Positions 41,537-50,084 of a stretch of 58,954 nucleotides of DNA are shown here, one piece after another (the first letter of the stretch is position 1; each line of letters begins with the position of its first letter). Below the pieces are notes generated by a model. The model saw only the letters and a program-made list of their open reading frames with translations, was not told where the DNA came from and did no database searches. The position numbers and the translations under genes were made by a program. The DNA comes from Acidimicrobiia bacterium (GTDB lineage: Bacteria; Actinomycetota; Acidimicrobiia; IMCC26256; PALSA-555), in assembly GCA_035948415.1 (NCBI GenBank), contig DASZJD010000066.1, positions 1 to 58,954 of the forward strand, in the 5' to 3' direction.

Positions 41537-42541
41537 TCAGTCCCGCCGGCGGCCGCGCCCGAGGCGGGGCTCCGGCGCGTCGGGGCGGGGCTCCTCGGCG
41601 AGGTGCCCGGTCAGGCTGAGGAACACGTCGTCGAGGGAGGGGCGGCGGAGCCCGAGGTCGGCGACCTCGACCCCGGCGGCGTCGAGCGCCCGCACCGCCT
41701 CGACGAGCGCGGCGGCCCCGGCGTGGACCGGCACCACCAGCGACCCCAGCTCGGCGTCGGTGACGATGTCGCGCCGCGGGACGCCGAAGGCCTGGGCCAG
41801 CGCCGCCGCCGCGGCCGGGACCTGGGCCCGGTCGGGCACCTGCAGGTCGACGACGTCGCCGCCGACCTTCGTCTTCAGCTCGTCCGCGGTCCCCTCGGCG
41901 ATGATGCGCCCGGCGTCGATGACGCTGATCTGCTCGGCGAGGTGGTCCGCCTCCTCCATGTACTGGGTGGTGAGCACGATCGTCTTGCCCTCGTCGCGCA
42001 AGGCCGTGATCACCTCCCAGAGGTGCAGGCGGCTGCGCGGGTCGAGCCCGGTCGTGGGCTCGTCGAGGAACAGCACCTCGGGCGACGCGATGAGGCTGGC
42101 GCCGAGGTCGAGGCGCCGCCGCATCCCGCCGGAGTAGCCGCGCACCACCCGGTCGGCGGCGGCGGCGAGGTCGAAGGCCTCGAGCAGCTCGGCGGCCCGC
42201 TCCTCGGCCACGGCCCGGCGGAGCCGTCCGAGCCGGCCGACGAGCACGAGGTTCTCCCGGCCGGTGAGGTCCTCGTCGACGGCGGCGAACTGCCCGGTCA
42301 GGCCGATGGCGGCCCGCACCTGCTGGGGGTGGGTCACGACGTCGTACCCGGCGACCCGGGCCCGGCCGCCGTCGGGGCGCAGCAGCGTCGAGAGGATCCG
42401 GATCGTCGTGGTCTTCCCGGCCCCGTTCGGGCCGAGCAGGCCGACGAGCCGGCCCTCGGGGACCACGAAGTCCACGCCGTGGAGGGCGACGAAGGACCCG
42501 AACCGCTTCACCAGGCCCTCGACGACCACGCCGGCGTCCAC
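41537..42541 (-). CDS. ABC transporter ATP-binding protein (DrrA-like)
   Basis: A 334-residue ATPase. Walker A LLGPNGAGKTTTI (about 36-48), signature YSGGMRRRLDLGASL, Walker B VLFLDEPTTGLD, and a switch His replaced by Gln in LTTQYMEEAD, as in daunorubicin-type DrrA proteins. The C-terminal 90 residues form the DUF4162-like domain ending in LRRPSLDDVFLSLTGH. It powers the permease encoded downstream. GTG at 42541 is chosen; TAGGTT (42555 to 42550) eight bases upstream is a promoter candidate and overlaps a CCGAA-N4-TTCGG inverted repeat. It is divergent from the marR gene. Confidence 0.92.
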   Translation of the reverse strand: MDAGVVVEGLVKRFGSFVALHGVDFVVPEGRLVGLLGPNGAGKTTTIRILSTLLRPDGGRARVAGYDVVTHPQQVRAAIGLTGQFAAVDEDLTGRENLVLVGRLGRLRRAVAEERAAELLEAFDLAAAADRVVRGYSGGMRRRLDLGASLIASPEVLFLDEPTTGLDPRSRLHLWEVITALRDEGKTIVLTTQYMEEADHLAEQISVIDAGRIIAEGTADELKTKVGGDVVDLQVPDRAQVPAAAAALAQAFGVPRRDIVTDAELGSLVVPVHAGAAALVEAVRALDAAGVEVADLGLRRPSLDDVFLSLTGHLAEEPRPDAPEPRLGRGRRRD

Positions 42542-42546
42542 GCCCG

Positions 42547-42560
42547 CCGAACCTATTCGG
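42547..42560. promoter_or_regulatory. Inverted repeat CCGAA-N4-TTCGG over the exporter promoter
   Basis: A perfect 5-4-5 inverted repeat overlaps the TAGGTT -10 candidate of the minus-strand ABC genes. It could be a MarR-type operator; the regulator gene is 79 bases away on the other strand. Confidence 0.35.
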
Positions 42561-42622
42561 CTTCCGCCCCAGACGCCGTCCTCGTCCCGGGCCCGGCCGT
42601 GGAGACCCGATCGGTGCGGGCC

Positions 42623-42645
42623 TAATGTTTCGCTTCCTATGGAAG
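42623..42645 (+). promoter_or_regulatory. MarR promoter (TAATGT) and start-overlapping inverted repeat
   Basis: TAATGT at 42623-42628 lies ten bases before ATG 42639. CTTCC-TAT-GGAAG (42633-42645) is a perfect 5-3-5 inverted repeat centred on that start codon, a good place for autorepression. Confidence 0.4.
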
Positions 42646-43088
42646 AGCCGCTCGGTCGAGAGCTGGCCGTCACCGGCCGCCGGGTCCGAGACCGGTTCGA
42701 CGCCTGCCTCGGGCAGCACGGCGCCAGCCTCGCGACGTGGGTCGTCCTGCGCTGCGCCGAGCGCGAGGACGGGCTCAGCCAGCGCGAGCTGGCCCGCCGC
42801 GTCAACATCGAGGGCCCGACCTTGGTTCGTCAGCTCGACCGGATGGAGCACGACGGGCTCGTCGAGCGGTGCCGCGACGCCGTGGATCGTCGCGTCGTGC
42901 GCGTGTGCCTCACCCCGACCGGCCGGCAGCGCCACGCCGAGCTCGTCAGCGTGGCGGCGACGCTCGACGCCCAGCTGCGCACCCTGCTCACCGACGACGA
43001 GATCGAGACCCTGCGACGCGTGCTCCCGCGAATCCGCGACTGCTGGCACCCCCACGCGGGGAATGGTCAGCGCGGAGACGGGAGGTAG
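42639..43088 (+). CDS. MarR family transcriptional regulator
   Basis: A 149-residue winged-helix regulator. The DNA-binding part is DGLSQRELARRVNIEGPTLV (about 48-66, recognition helix), followed by RQLDRMEHDGLVERCRDAVD and the wing RRVVRVCLTPTGRQ. Long N- and C-terminal helices would form the dimer. MarR proteins usually repress resistance and efflux genes and release on binding a phenolic ligand. ATG at 42639; two bases separate its stop from the downstream ATPase gene, so it heads that exporter operon and is divergent from a second exporter, both of which it may control. Confidence 0.9.
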   Translation: MEEPLGRELAVTGRRVRDRFDACLGQHGASLATWVVLRCAEREDGLSQRELARRVNIEGPTLVRQLDRMEHDGLVERCRDAVDRRVVRVCLTPTGRQRHAELVSVAATLDAQLRTLLTDDEIETLRRVLPRIRDCWHPHAGNGQRGDGR

Positions 43089-43090
43089 CG

Positions 43091-44071
43091 ATGGGGACGA
43101 CCGGCGCCGATCCCCCGGCCGCAGTGCCGCTCGCGCCGGTCCGGACCGAGGACCTCACGAAGGTCTACCCGGGCGGGACGAAGGCGGTCGACACGCTGAA
43201 CCTCTCGCTCGAGCACGGCGAGATCTTCGGGCTGCTCGGCCCCAACGGGGCGGGGAAGACGACCACGGTGGGGATGCTCACCACGATGGTGGTGCCGACC
43301 GGCGGGCGGGCCTGGGTCGGCGGCGTCGACGTGCTCGCCCACCCCGCGCTCGCCAAGCAGAACATCGGGGTCGTCCCCCAGCAGAACACCCTCGACCGGT
43401 CACTGTCGGTGTGGGAGAACCTCTACTTCCACGGCCGGTTCTTCGGGATGAGCGCCCGCGAGGCCCGCACCGAGGCCGACTATCGCCTCGAGCAGTTCCG
43501 GCTCGTCGACTGGGGCCGGGCCCCCGTCCTCGCGCTGTCCGGCGGCATGGCCCAGCGCCTCATGGTGGCGCGGGCGATCCTCCACAAGCCGACGATCCTG
43601 TTCCTCGACGAGCCCACCGCCGGCCTGGACCCGCAGAGCCGGCTGGCGCTCTGGGACATCCTCGGCGAGCTCCACGACGCCGGCGAGACGATCCTGCTCA
43701 CCACCCACTACATGGAGGAAGCCGACCAGCTCTGCGACCGGGTGGCGATCATGGACCACGGCCAGATCCGGGCCCTCGACCGCCCCTCGGAGCTGAAGCG
43801 GAGCATCGGCGCCGACACCGTCGTGACCGTCAACGCCGACGGGGACCTCGAGCGGCTCGAGCGCGTGCTCGCGGGTGAGGTCCCGGGCGTCACCGAGACC
43901 CACCGGGTGGACGGCTCGGTGCAGCTCCACCTCCGGGGCGGCGACGGGATCCTGCCCCGCGTGATCAGCGCCGCCGAGCGCGACGGCTTCAACGTCACCG
44001 ACCTCTCGGTCGCCGAGCCGACGCTCGAGACCGTCTTCATCACCCTGACCGGAAAGGACCTGCGCGACTGA
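43091..44071 (+). CDS. ABC transporter ATP-binding protein (drug/polyketide exporter type)
   Basis: A 326-residue ATPase: Walker A LLGPNGAGKTTTV (about 50-62), Q-loop VPQQNTLD, signature LSGGMAQRLMVARAIL, Walker B ILFLDEPTAGLD and switch LTTHYMEEADQ with the normal His. The C-terminal domain ends EPTLETVFITLTGKDLRD. It differs from the DrrA-like protein on the other strand, so the two exporters are not a recent duplication. ATG at 43091 has GGAGGTAG directly upstream. The stop overlaps the permease ATG by one base. Confidence 0.92.
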   Translation: MGTTGADPPAAVPLAPVRTEDLTKVYPGGTKAVDTLNLSLEHGEIFGLLGPNGAGKTTTVGMLTTMVVPTGGRAWVGGVDVLAHPALAKQNIGVVPQQNTLDRSLSVWENLYFHGRFFGMSAREARTEADYRLEQFRLVDWGRAPVLALSGGMAQRLMVARAILHKPTILFLDEPTAGLDPQSRLALWDILGELHDAGETILLTTHYMEEADQLCDRVAIMDHGQIRALDRPSELKRSIGADTVVTVNADGDLERLERVLAGEVPGVTETHRVDGSVQLHLRGGDGILPRVISAAERDGFNVTDLSVAEPTLETVFITLTGKDLRD

Positions 44072-44946
44072 TGGCTAGCGCGACGACCACCGTCGACACC
44101 ACCCTCGTCGACACGACGACCCGCACCGCCACCCTCGCCAGCTGGACCGCCTTCAAGGCGCTGCTGCTGCGGGACATGACGGTGCTGCGGAAGAACCTCA
44201 AGGAGTTCATCCCCCGCACGGTGCTGCAGCCGTTCCTGCTCGTGTTCGTGTTCACGTACGTGTTCCCGAAGATCGGGCAGGGCATCGGCGCCGCCCGGGG
44301 CGCCGGCGCGGGTGCGTCCGGCTTCGCGACGCTCCTCGTCGCCGGCGTGGTCGGCATCACGATCCTGTTCCAGGGCATCCAGTCCGTGGCCCTCCCGATG
44401 GTCCAGGAGTTCGGCTACACGAAGGAGATCGAGGACCGGGTGCTCGCCCCGCTCCCGGTGGCGATGGTCGCGGTGGCCAAGGTCGCGTCCGGCGCGATCC
44501 AGGGGCTCATCGCCGCGCTCATCGTGTTCCCGATCGCCGCGGTCGTCCCCGCCAGCCCGATCCACCTGCACGTGTCGTGGCTGGTGCTGCTCACTCTCGC
44601 CCCGCTGGCGTGCGTCAGCAGCGCCGCGCTGGGGCTCACGTTCGGCACCCGCTTCGAGCCGCGCACGGTGCCGATCATGTTCGGGGTGGTCGTGATCCCC
44701 CTCACGTTCCTCGGCTGCGTCTACTACTCGTGGGTGGCGCTCACCCCCATCAAGGTGGGTGGCTTCTCGTGGCTGAAGACGCTCGTGCTCGTGAACCCGC
44801 TCGTGTACATGAGCGAGGGATTCCGCGCCGCGCTCACGAACGCCAACCACATGTCCCTGCTGGCGGTCTACGGCGTGCTGCTCGGCTTCGCCGCCCTGTT
44901 CCTGTACTTCGGGATCAACGGCTTCAAGAAGCGGGTCCTGAGCTGA
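44071..44946 (+). CDS. ABC-2 type exporter permease
   Basis: A 291-residue six-span permease of the ABC-2 class. After a Thr-rich cytoplasmic N-terminus, LLLRDMTVLRKNLKEFIPRT precedes span 1 (about 48-70); EDRVLAPLPVAMVAVAKVAS forms the conserved loop; and LVNPLVYMSEGFRAALTN is the usual motif before the last span. It pairs with the ATPase encoded immediately upstream. The operon MarR-ATPase-permease suggests inducible efflux of a toxic hydrophobic compound; the cargo is unknown. Confidence 0.88.
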   Translation: MASATTTVDTTLVDTTTRTATLASWTAFKALLLRDMTVLRKNLKEFIPRTVLQPFLLVFVFTYVFPKIGQGIGAARGAGAGASGFATLLVAGVVGITILFQGIQSVALPMVQEFGYTKEIEDRVLAPLPVAMVAVAKVASGAIQGLIAALIVFPIAAVVPASPIHLHVSWLVLLTLAPLACVSSAALGLTFGTRFEPRTVPIMFGVVVIPLTFLGCVYYSWVALTPIKVGGFSWLKTLVLVNPLVYMSEGFRAALTNANHMSLLAVYGVLLGFAALFLYFGINGFKKRVLS

Positions 44947-45001
44947 CCGGGGCCGCGGCGACGGCCGAGCGTGCTCCCGCGGCGACCGCGGGCGGGCGGC
45001 G

Positions 45002-45439
45002 TCAGCGCCGCGGCGCCAGGTCGAGGTCGGGGGGTGGCTCCTCCGGGATCTTCCAGCGCAGGAACTCCTTGTCGTAGACCTCGTGGTAGGCGTTGGCGGC
45101 GTCGACCATGGCCCGGAACGCGGGCTCGAAGCGGTCCCAGTCCTCGGACTCGATCGACTTGCTGACGGCGGCGACCTCTTCGTTGATGAACTTGTCCATG
45201 TTGTCGGCGTACTTGGGGCGGAGGAAGGCCCCCTTCTCCATGAGGTTCACGGCTTCCTTGAGCTGGAACCGAGCGAGGGCCCGGTTGTGGGCCTGGCCGG
45301 CGTAGTAGCACTTCCAGATCCGGGCGCCGACGAGCGGCATGATCTCGGCCATGCCCGGCATGAGGTGACCGAGCTCGTCGAGCGAGAAGGTCCCCTTGCC
45401 GGTGTCGATGATGTGTTCGTGGTCCGCGGCGGGCGTCAT
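45002..45439 (-). CDS. Helical protein of unknown function
   Basis: A 145-residue, probably all-helical cytoplasmic protein I do not recognise. It has GTFSLDELGHLMPGMAEIMP near the N-terminus, WKCYYAGQAHNRALARFQLK in the second helix, FLRPKYADNMDKFINEEV and a last helix with NAYHEVYDKEFLRWKIPE. The two-helix-pair pattern recalls four-helix bundles of the cytochrome c' kind, but there is no CxxCH heme motif. ATG at 45439 follows a TAGGCT hexamer (45452 to 45447) by seven bases. It is divergent from the 2-hydroxyacid dehydrogenase gene. The well-kept reading frame suggests a real gene. Confidence 0.65.
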   Translation of the reverse strand: MTPAADHEHIIDTGKGTFSLDELGHLMPGMAEIMPLVGARIWKCYYAGQAHNRALARFQLKEAVNLMEKGAFLRPKYADNMDKFINEEVAAVSKSIESEDWDRFEPAFRAMVDAANAYHEVYDKEFLRWKIPEEPPPDLDLAPRR

Positions 45440-45585
45440 GGCGCGCAGCCTACCGGGCCGGCGCGGCGCGACGGCGAGCCGCGCGTCGGCGCGGTGCGGA
45501 CGAGCGGGCGCCGCCCACCGTCGCCGACGGCGCGGCGCGCGGACGCGCGTCGAGGGCCGGATCGCCACCGCGACGCCGGCCGCGA

Positions 45586-45591
45586 GAGCAT
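45586..45591 (+). promoter_or_regulatory. Candidate -10 element (GAGCAT) for the 2-hydroxyacid dehydrogenase
   Basis: GAGCAT fits NANNNT and is followed by six bases and GTG 45598. Confidence 0.35.
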
Positions 45592-45597
45592 GGCGGC

Positions 45598-46608
45598 GTG
45601 ACCGAGATCCTCCTCACCGAGCAGGCGTTCCGGAGCTTCGGCGATCGGATCGCCCGCTCCGGGATCCCCGCGCGGCTCGTGCGGCTGCAGCCCGACGGCC
45701 GGCTCGTCGTCAACGGGGAGATCGAGCCTCCGGACGCGGCGCAGCCCGAAGTGGCCTGGCTCACGGCCGACGCCTTCTACGACGGGAGCGTCGAGCCGTT
45801 CTTCGCCGTCGTCGCGTCGAAGCCGTCGGTCCGGTGGCTGCACTCGGCGGCCGCCGGCGTCGACCTGCCGTACTACGCCGGGCTCGGCGAGCGGGGGGTG
45901 CGCGTCACGACCTCGCACGTGAACGCCATTCCGATCGCCGAGTACGTCGTCGGCGCGGTGCTGGCCCAGCTCCAGCAGGCGCACCGCTGGCGGGAGGCCC
46001 AGGCGGCGCGCGCGTGGCGTCACCACGAGTTCCGCGAGGTGTGGGGCACGACGTGGCTGATCGTCGGCCTCGGCGCCATCGGCACCGCGGTCGCGACCCG
46101 GGCGCGCGCCTTCGGGGCCCGGGTGCTCGGCGCGCGGCGACACCCGACCGGCGCCGAGCCGGTCGACGAGCTGCTCCTGCCGGACGGGCTGCTGGAGTCG
46201 GTGCCTCGCGCCGACGTCGTGGTGCTGGCGGTGCCGGGCACCGCCGAGACGCATCGGCTCGTCGACGACGCCTTCCTCGCCGCCATGCGGCCCGGCTCGG
46301 TGCTCGTGAACGTCGGGCGCGGCTCGCTCGTCGACGAGGCCGCGCTGCTGCGGGCCCTGGACCGGGGCGTGCCGGAGGCGGCGATCCTCGACGTGTTCGC
46401 GACCGAGCCGCTCCCTGCGCACAGCCCGTTCTGGGACCACCCCCGGGTGGTGGTGACCCCGCACTCCTCCGCCGGTGGCAGCGGCCGGCTGGGGCGCGCC
46501 GCCGACCTCTTCGTCGAGAACCTGGGCCGCTACCGACGCGGCGAGCGGCTCCACCACGAGGTCGACCCCGCCGACCTGCCGTCGGGCTCGCGGCGCGACC
46601 GCCCGTGA
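45598..46608 (+). CDS. D-2-hydroxyacid dehydrogenase
   Basis: A 336-residue NAD(P)-dependent dehydrogenase of the D-isomer-specific family. The nucleotide loop is IVGLGAIGTAVATRA (about 154-168; GxGxxG). Catalytic residues are Arg241 in NVGRGSLVDE, Glu270 in DVFATEPLP and His289 in VTPHSS. The substrate loop GVDLPYYAG and the short length resemble glyoxylate/hydroxypyruvate or phosphoglycerate-like enzymes; substrate is not certain. A 42-codon frame with a GTGA overlap follows it, then the P450 gene in the same frame. Confidence 0.88.
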   Translation: MTEILLTEQAFRSFGDRIARSGIPARLVRLQPDGRLVVNGEIEPPDAAQPEVAWLTADAFYDGSVEPFFAVVASKPSVRWLHSAAAGVDLPYYAGLGERGVRVTTSHVNAIPIAEYVVGAVLAQLQQAHRWREAQAARAWRHHEFREVWGTTWLIVGLGAIGTAVATRARAFGARVLGARRHPTGAEPVDELLLPDGLLESVPRADVVVLAVPGTAETHRLVDDAFLAAMRPGSVLVNVGRGSLVDEAALLRALDRGVPEAAILDVFATEPLPAHSPFWDHPRVVVTPHSSAGGSGRLGRAADLFVENLGRYRRGERLHHEVDPADLPSGSRRDRP

Positions 46609-46730
46609 CCGACGCCGCCGACCTCCGCAGCGTCGACGACGCCGCCGCCGGCGCGCGGGCGGTCGACGATCGGCGAGCTCGACCGAGCCGTGGTGACGCC
46701 GGCCCCAGGCTGACCCGGGGCGGCGGGCGG

Positions 46731-46736
46731 TAGCGT
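46731..46736 (+). promoter_or_regulatory. Candidate -10 element (TAGCGT) six bases before the lost P450 start
   Basis: TAGCGT is followed by six bases and then GCG at 46743, exactly where other genes of the window have GTG or ATG. The same hexamer precedes the GTG at 51134. This supports 46743 as the original start. Confidence 0.45.
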
Positions 46737-46742
46737 CGGGCC

Positions 46743-47948
46743 GCGACCACCTACGACCCCTTCGACGACCGCCCGCCGGAAGACGCCTGGCCGCTGCTGG
46801 CCCGGCTGCGCGCCGAGACCGCGGTCGCGACGATCGCCGGCGGCCTGCGCTACGTCACCCGCTACGAGGACTGCCGCGACGTGCTGCGCGACGTGGCGTC
46901 GTACTCGAACGGGTCGGGGATGAAGGAGCCGGGCGTCGAGATCCCCGCCGAGGAGCGGCTGCTCGGCGAGCTCGACCCGCCGCTCCACACCCCGGTGCGG
47001 CGGGTGATGGTGACCGCGCTCACCCCGCGCGTCGTGCACGCGGCCGAGCCGTTCATCGCCGACACCGCCGCCGCCCTCCTCGACGCCGTCCCGGTCCCCG
47101 GCACCGCCGACCTCGTGCCCGCGTTCACGGTGCCGCTGCCGAACCGGGTCACCGTGCACCTGCTCGGGCTCCCGGCCGCCGACGCCGAGCGGCTGGCGGG
47201 CTGGGCCAAGGAGCTGATGGAGAGCGAGTTCCCGCGCACGAACCGCACCGCCCGCGGCGAGGGCTTCGCCGCCGCGTTCCCCGAGTTCGCCGGCTACATC
47301 GACGACCAGATCGACCGGCGGGCCGCCGGCGCGCGGGCCGACGAGGACGCCGGCGTCCTGACCCGGCTCGTCGCCCTCGAGGTCGACGGCCGGCGCCTCC
47401 CCCGCCGCCAGGTCCGGGCGCTCGTGCGCAACCTCATCACCGGCGGGCTCACCACGACCAGCCAGCTGCTCGGGAACCTGCTCCACGAGCTGCTGCGCGA
47501 CCCCGACCTGGCGAGCGCGGCCCGCGGCGACGACGGCGCGCTGAGCGGCGCCATCGAGGAGAGCCTGCGCCTCGCGCCGCCGGTCCTGTTCGTCGCCCGC
47601 GGCTGCCAGCGCGACACCGAGGTGGGGGGCACGTCGCTGACGGCCGGGGAGCGCGTGATCGTGGGGACGGGGTCGGCGAACCGCGACGAGGCCGTGTTCC
47701 CGGGCGGGGACGAGTTCCGCGTCGACCGGCCCAACGGGGACCAGCACCTCACCTTCGGGTACGGGCCGCACGTCTGCCCCGGGGCGGCGCTGGCGCGGGT
47801 CGTGGCCCGGGTGGGGCTGACCGCGTTCCTCCGACGTTTCCCGCCCGGGGCCGTCCGCCTCGCCGACGGCTTCCGCTACGAGAACGTCCCCACCTTCTTC
47901 GAGTGCGGCCCCCGCCGCCTGCCGATCGAGACCCGCGCCCCCGCGTGA
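46743..47948 (+). CDS. Cytochrome P450 with apparent loss of the start codon
   Basis: A P450 of about 401 residues if read from 46743. The usual N-terminus (TTYDPFDDRPPEDAWPLLAR) is encoded, but its first codon is GCG, not GTG or ATG, and no start codon lies between the in-frame TAG at 46731 and GTG 46881. Starting at 46881 would drop 46 residues of the N-terminal fold. I-helix GGLTTTSQLLGN (a non-acidic, Thr-rich variant), ExxR EESLRL, heme loop FGYGPHVCPGAALAR with the heme Cys near 345. Either a T-to-C change at 46744, a sequence error, or a rare start. The stop overlaps the epimerase GTG. Confidence 0.82.
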   Translation, partial: ATTYDPFDDRPPEDAWPLLARLRAETAVATIAGGLRYVTRYEDCRDVLRDVASYSNGSGMKEPGVEIPAEERLLGELDPPLHTPVRRVMVTALTPRVVHAAEPFIADTAAALLDAVPVPGTADLVPAFTVPLPNRVTVHLLGLPAADAERLAGWAKELMESEFPRTNRTARGEGFAAAFPEFAGYIDDQIDRRAAGARADEDAGVLTRLVALEVDGRRLPRRQVRALVRNLITGGLTTTSQLLGNLLHELLRDPDLASAARGDDGALSGAIEESLRLAPPVLFVARGCQRDTEVGGTSLTAGERVIVGTGSANRDEAVFPGGDEFRVDRPNGDQHLTFGYGPHVCPGAALARVVARVGLTAFLRRFPPGAVRLADGFRYENVPTFFECGPRRLPIETRAPA

Positions 47949-48868
47949 TCGCGGCGAGCCCGTGGCCCGCCCTCGCCGGGCGCCGCGTGCTGATCACCGG
48001 CGCCACCGGTCGCGTCGCGTTCCCGATCGCCCGCGCCCTGGCGGCCACGAGCACGGTGTTCGGCGTGGCGCGCTTCTCGGACCCCGACGGCCCGGCGCGC
48101 CTCGAGGCGGCCGGCGTCACGCCCGTGCGCGCCGACCTCGGGCGCGCCGACCTCGACGCGCTCCCCGACGCCGACTTCGTGTTCCACGCCGGCGCCGCGC
48201 TCGGTCGGGAGTCGTCGGACTGGCAGCGGGCGTTCGCGGTCAACGTCGAGGCCGCCGGGCGGCTCGTCGCCCGCTACCGCGGCGCCGCCAGCTTCGTCGC
48301 CTGCTCCACCGGTTCCGTCTACCAGTACCAGGGCGCCCGTCCCCTGCGAGAGGATGACCCGCCGGGCCTGCACCTCGGCCTGTACAGCCTCTCGAAGATC
48401 GCCGGCGAGGCGGTGGTGCAGTTCGCGGCCCGGCAGCACGAGGTGCCGACGACGATCATCCGCATCTGCTCCGCCTACGGGCCGCTCGGCGGGGCCCCGG
48501 CCGACCGGCTCGACCGCCTGGTCGCCGGTCGCGACATCCCGCTGCACCCGGGCCCGCCGAACCGGTACAACCCGATCTACGAGGACGACTACGTGCGGCT
48601 CGGCGTGCGGGCCCTGCTCGCGGCGCGCGTCCCGCCGCTGGTCGTGAACTGGGCCGGCAGCGAGACCGTCAGCGCCGAGGAGTACTGCGAGCTCCTCGGG
48701 GAGCTCGTGGGCGCCCGCCCGCGCTTCCGGTACACCGACGCCGCGCCGACGCCGCTGTGGCCCGACGTGACCCGCATGCACGACGTGCTCGGCCGCACCG
48801 AGGTGCCGTGGCCGGAGGGGATGCGCCGCATGGCGGCGGCGCGCCACCCCGACCGGGTCGCGCGCTGA
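47945..48868 (+). CDS. NAD-dependent epimerase/dehydratase family protein
   Basis: A 307-residue extended SDR. The nucleotide-binding loop is LITGATGRVAFPIARALA (about 16-33), the catalytic Ser is in CSTGSVYQ and the YxxxK pair in YSLSKIAGE (about 143-152). The C-terminal half carries the substrate-pocket pattern NPIYEDDYVRLGVRAL. These enzymes reduce, epimerise or dehydrate sugar nucleotides or other carbonyl compounds. The GTG overlaps the P450 stop by four bases, so it may act on the P450 product; substrate unknown. Confidence 0.83.
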   Translation: MIAASPWPALAGRRVLITGATGRVAFPIARALAATSTVFGVARFSDPDGPARLEAAGVTPVRADLGRADLDALPDADFVFHAGAALGRESSDWQRAFAVNVEAAGRLVARYRGAASFVACSTGSVYQYQGARPLREDDPPGLHLGLYSLSKIAGEAVVQFAARQHEVPTTIIRICSAYGPLGGAPADRLDRLVAGRDIPLHPGPPNRYNPIYEDDYVRLGVRALLAARVPPLVVNWAGSETVSAEEYCELLGELVGARPRFRYTDAAPTPLWPDVTRMHDVLGRTEVPWPEGMRRMAAARHPDRVAR

Positions 48869-48980
48869 GGGGGAGGGCTCGGGGGACCGGAGCCGCGGTC
48901 GGGCCCGGCCCGGCCACCGACGAGAATGGGGACGCGCCCACCCCAGCCCGGTGGCGCAGCCGGTGACCGATCGGAGGACG

Positions 48981-50084
48981 ATGACGGACGCGCGCGGCGC
49001 CGACCGCGCACCGCGGCGGGCCTCGACGGGGCCGCCGGTCGTCGACCTGGCCCGCCTCGAGGAGCTGGCGACCGCCCGCCTGGACGCCGGGGCCGCCGAG
49101 TACATCAACCGCGGCGCCGGGGACGGCGTGACGCTCGCCGCCAACCGCCGCGCCTGGCAACGCCGGCTCCTGCGGCCCCGGGTGCTGCGCGACGTGCACG
49201 TCGTCGCCACCGGCGGCGTCGTCCTCGGCACCGAGGTGCGCGCGCCCGTCCTCGTCGCGCCGACCGCCATGCAGCGCCTGGCGGCACCCGACGGGGAGCG
49301 GGCGACCGCCCGCGCCGCCGCTCGCGCCGGAACCGTCATGGTGGTGTCGATGGCGGCCAGCTGCTCGCTCGAGGAGGTCGCGGCCGCCGCGCCGGGGGCG
49401 CCGCGCTGGGCCCAGATGTACCTGCTGCGCGACCGGGGTCGCACGCGCGCCCTGGCCGAGCGGGCCGCCGAGGCCGGCTACACGGCCGTCGTGGCGAGCG
49501 TCGACGGCGCCGCCGTCCCGCACGGCGACCACGGGGGCGCTACGCCCCCGGGGCTCGCGTTCCCGAACCTGGCGCCCCCCGGGCGTCCCGGGGACGGCGA
49601 CCTCCTCGCCACCCTGGCCGACTTCGACGCCGGCGTCACCGCCGCCGACCTGGCCCGGTTCCGCGAGTGGAGCGGGCTCCCGCTGGTCGTCAAGGGGGTG
49701 CTGCGGGGCGACGACGCCCGCGCCGGCGTCGACGCCGGCGCCGCGGGCGTGGTGGTCTCGAACCACGGCGGCCGGATCGTCGACGGCAGCGTCGCGACCG
49801 GCGACGTGCTCCCCGAGGTCGTCGACGCCGTCGGCGGCGACGCCGAGGTGTACGTCGACGGCGGGATCCGCGGGGGCGCCGACGTGGTGAAGGCGCTCGC
49901 CCTCGGGGCCCGCGCCGTCATGGTCGGACGACCCGCGGTCTGGGGTCTCGCCCTCGACGGCGAGGAGGGGGTCGTCGCCGTGCTCGACGCGCTCACCCGC
50001 GACCTCGGTCGCGTCATGGCGTTCTGCGGCGCCGCCGACCTGTCCGCGGTCACCCGCGACCTCCTCGCGAGCGCGTCACCGTGA
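48981..50084 (+). CDS. FMN-dependent alpha-hydroxy-acid oxidase/dehydrogenase family protein
   Basis: A 367-residue TIM-barrel flavoenzyme of the glycolate oxidase / lactate dehydrogenase family. Seen: EYINRGAGDGVTLAANR (active-site Tyr region), VAPTAMQRLAAPDGE, QMYLLRD, VVKGVLR (flavin Lys), and the catalytic VSNHGGR (His262) followed by DGGIRGGADVVKALALGA and AVMVGRP for FMN phosphate. The segment after SVDGAAV is shortened and lacks the usual substrate Arg, so the substrate may not be a simple hydroxy acid. ATG 48981 has GGAGG three bases upstream; GTG 48963 and 48951 are alternatives. The stop overlaps the next GTG. Confidence 0.83.
   Translation: MTDARGADRAPRRASTGPPVVDLARLEELATARLDAGAAEYINRGAGDGVTLAANRRAWQRRLLRPRVLRDVHVVATGGVVLGTEVRAPVLVAPTAMQRLAAPDGERATARAAARAGTVMVVSMAASCSLEEVAAAAPGAPRWAQMYLLRDRGRTRALAERAAEAGYTAVVASVDGAAVPHGDHGGATPPGLAFPNLAPPGRPGDGDLLATLADFDAGVTAADLARFREWSGLPLVVKGVLRGDDARAGVDAGAAGVVVSNHGGRIVDGSVATGDVLPEVVDAVGGDAEVYVDGGIRGGADVVKALALGARAVMVGRPAVWGLALDGEEGVVAVLDALTRDLGRVMAFCGAADLSAVTRDLLASASP

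Noticed and set aside
46605-46733. A 42-codon frame with GTGA overlap to the 2-hydroxyacid dehydrogenase, in frame with the P450
   Set aside because: Its sequence is Ala/Asp/Arg low complexity, and the TAG that ends it is also the first three bases of the TAGCGT promoter candidate. A nonsense-split P450 fusion is less likely than a lost GTG at 46743.
48981-50084. Mycofactocin-associated dehydrogenase MftD
   Set aside because: No other mycofactocin gene is nearby and the family is broad, so the specific name is not supported.
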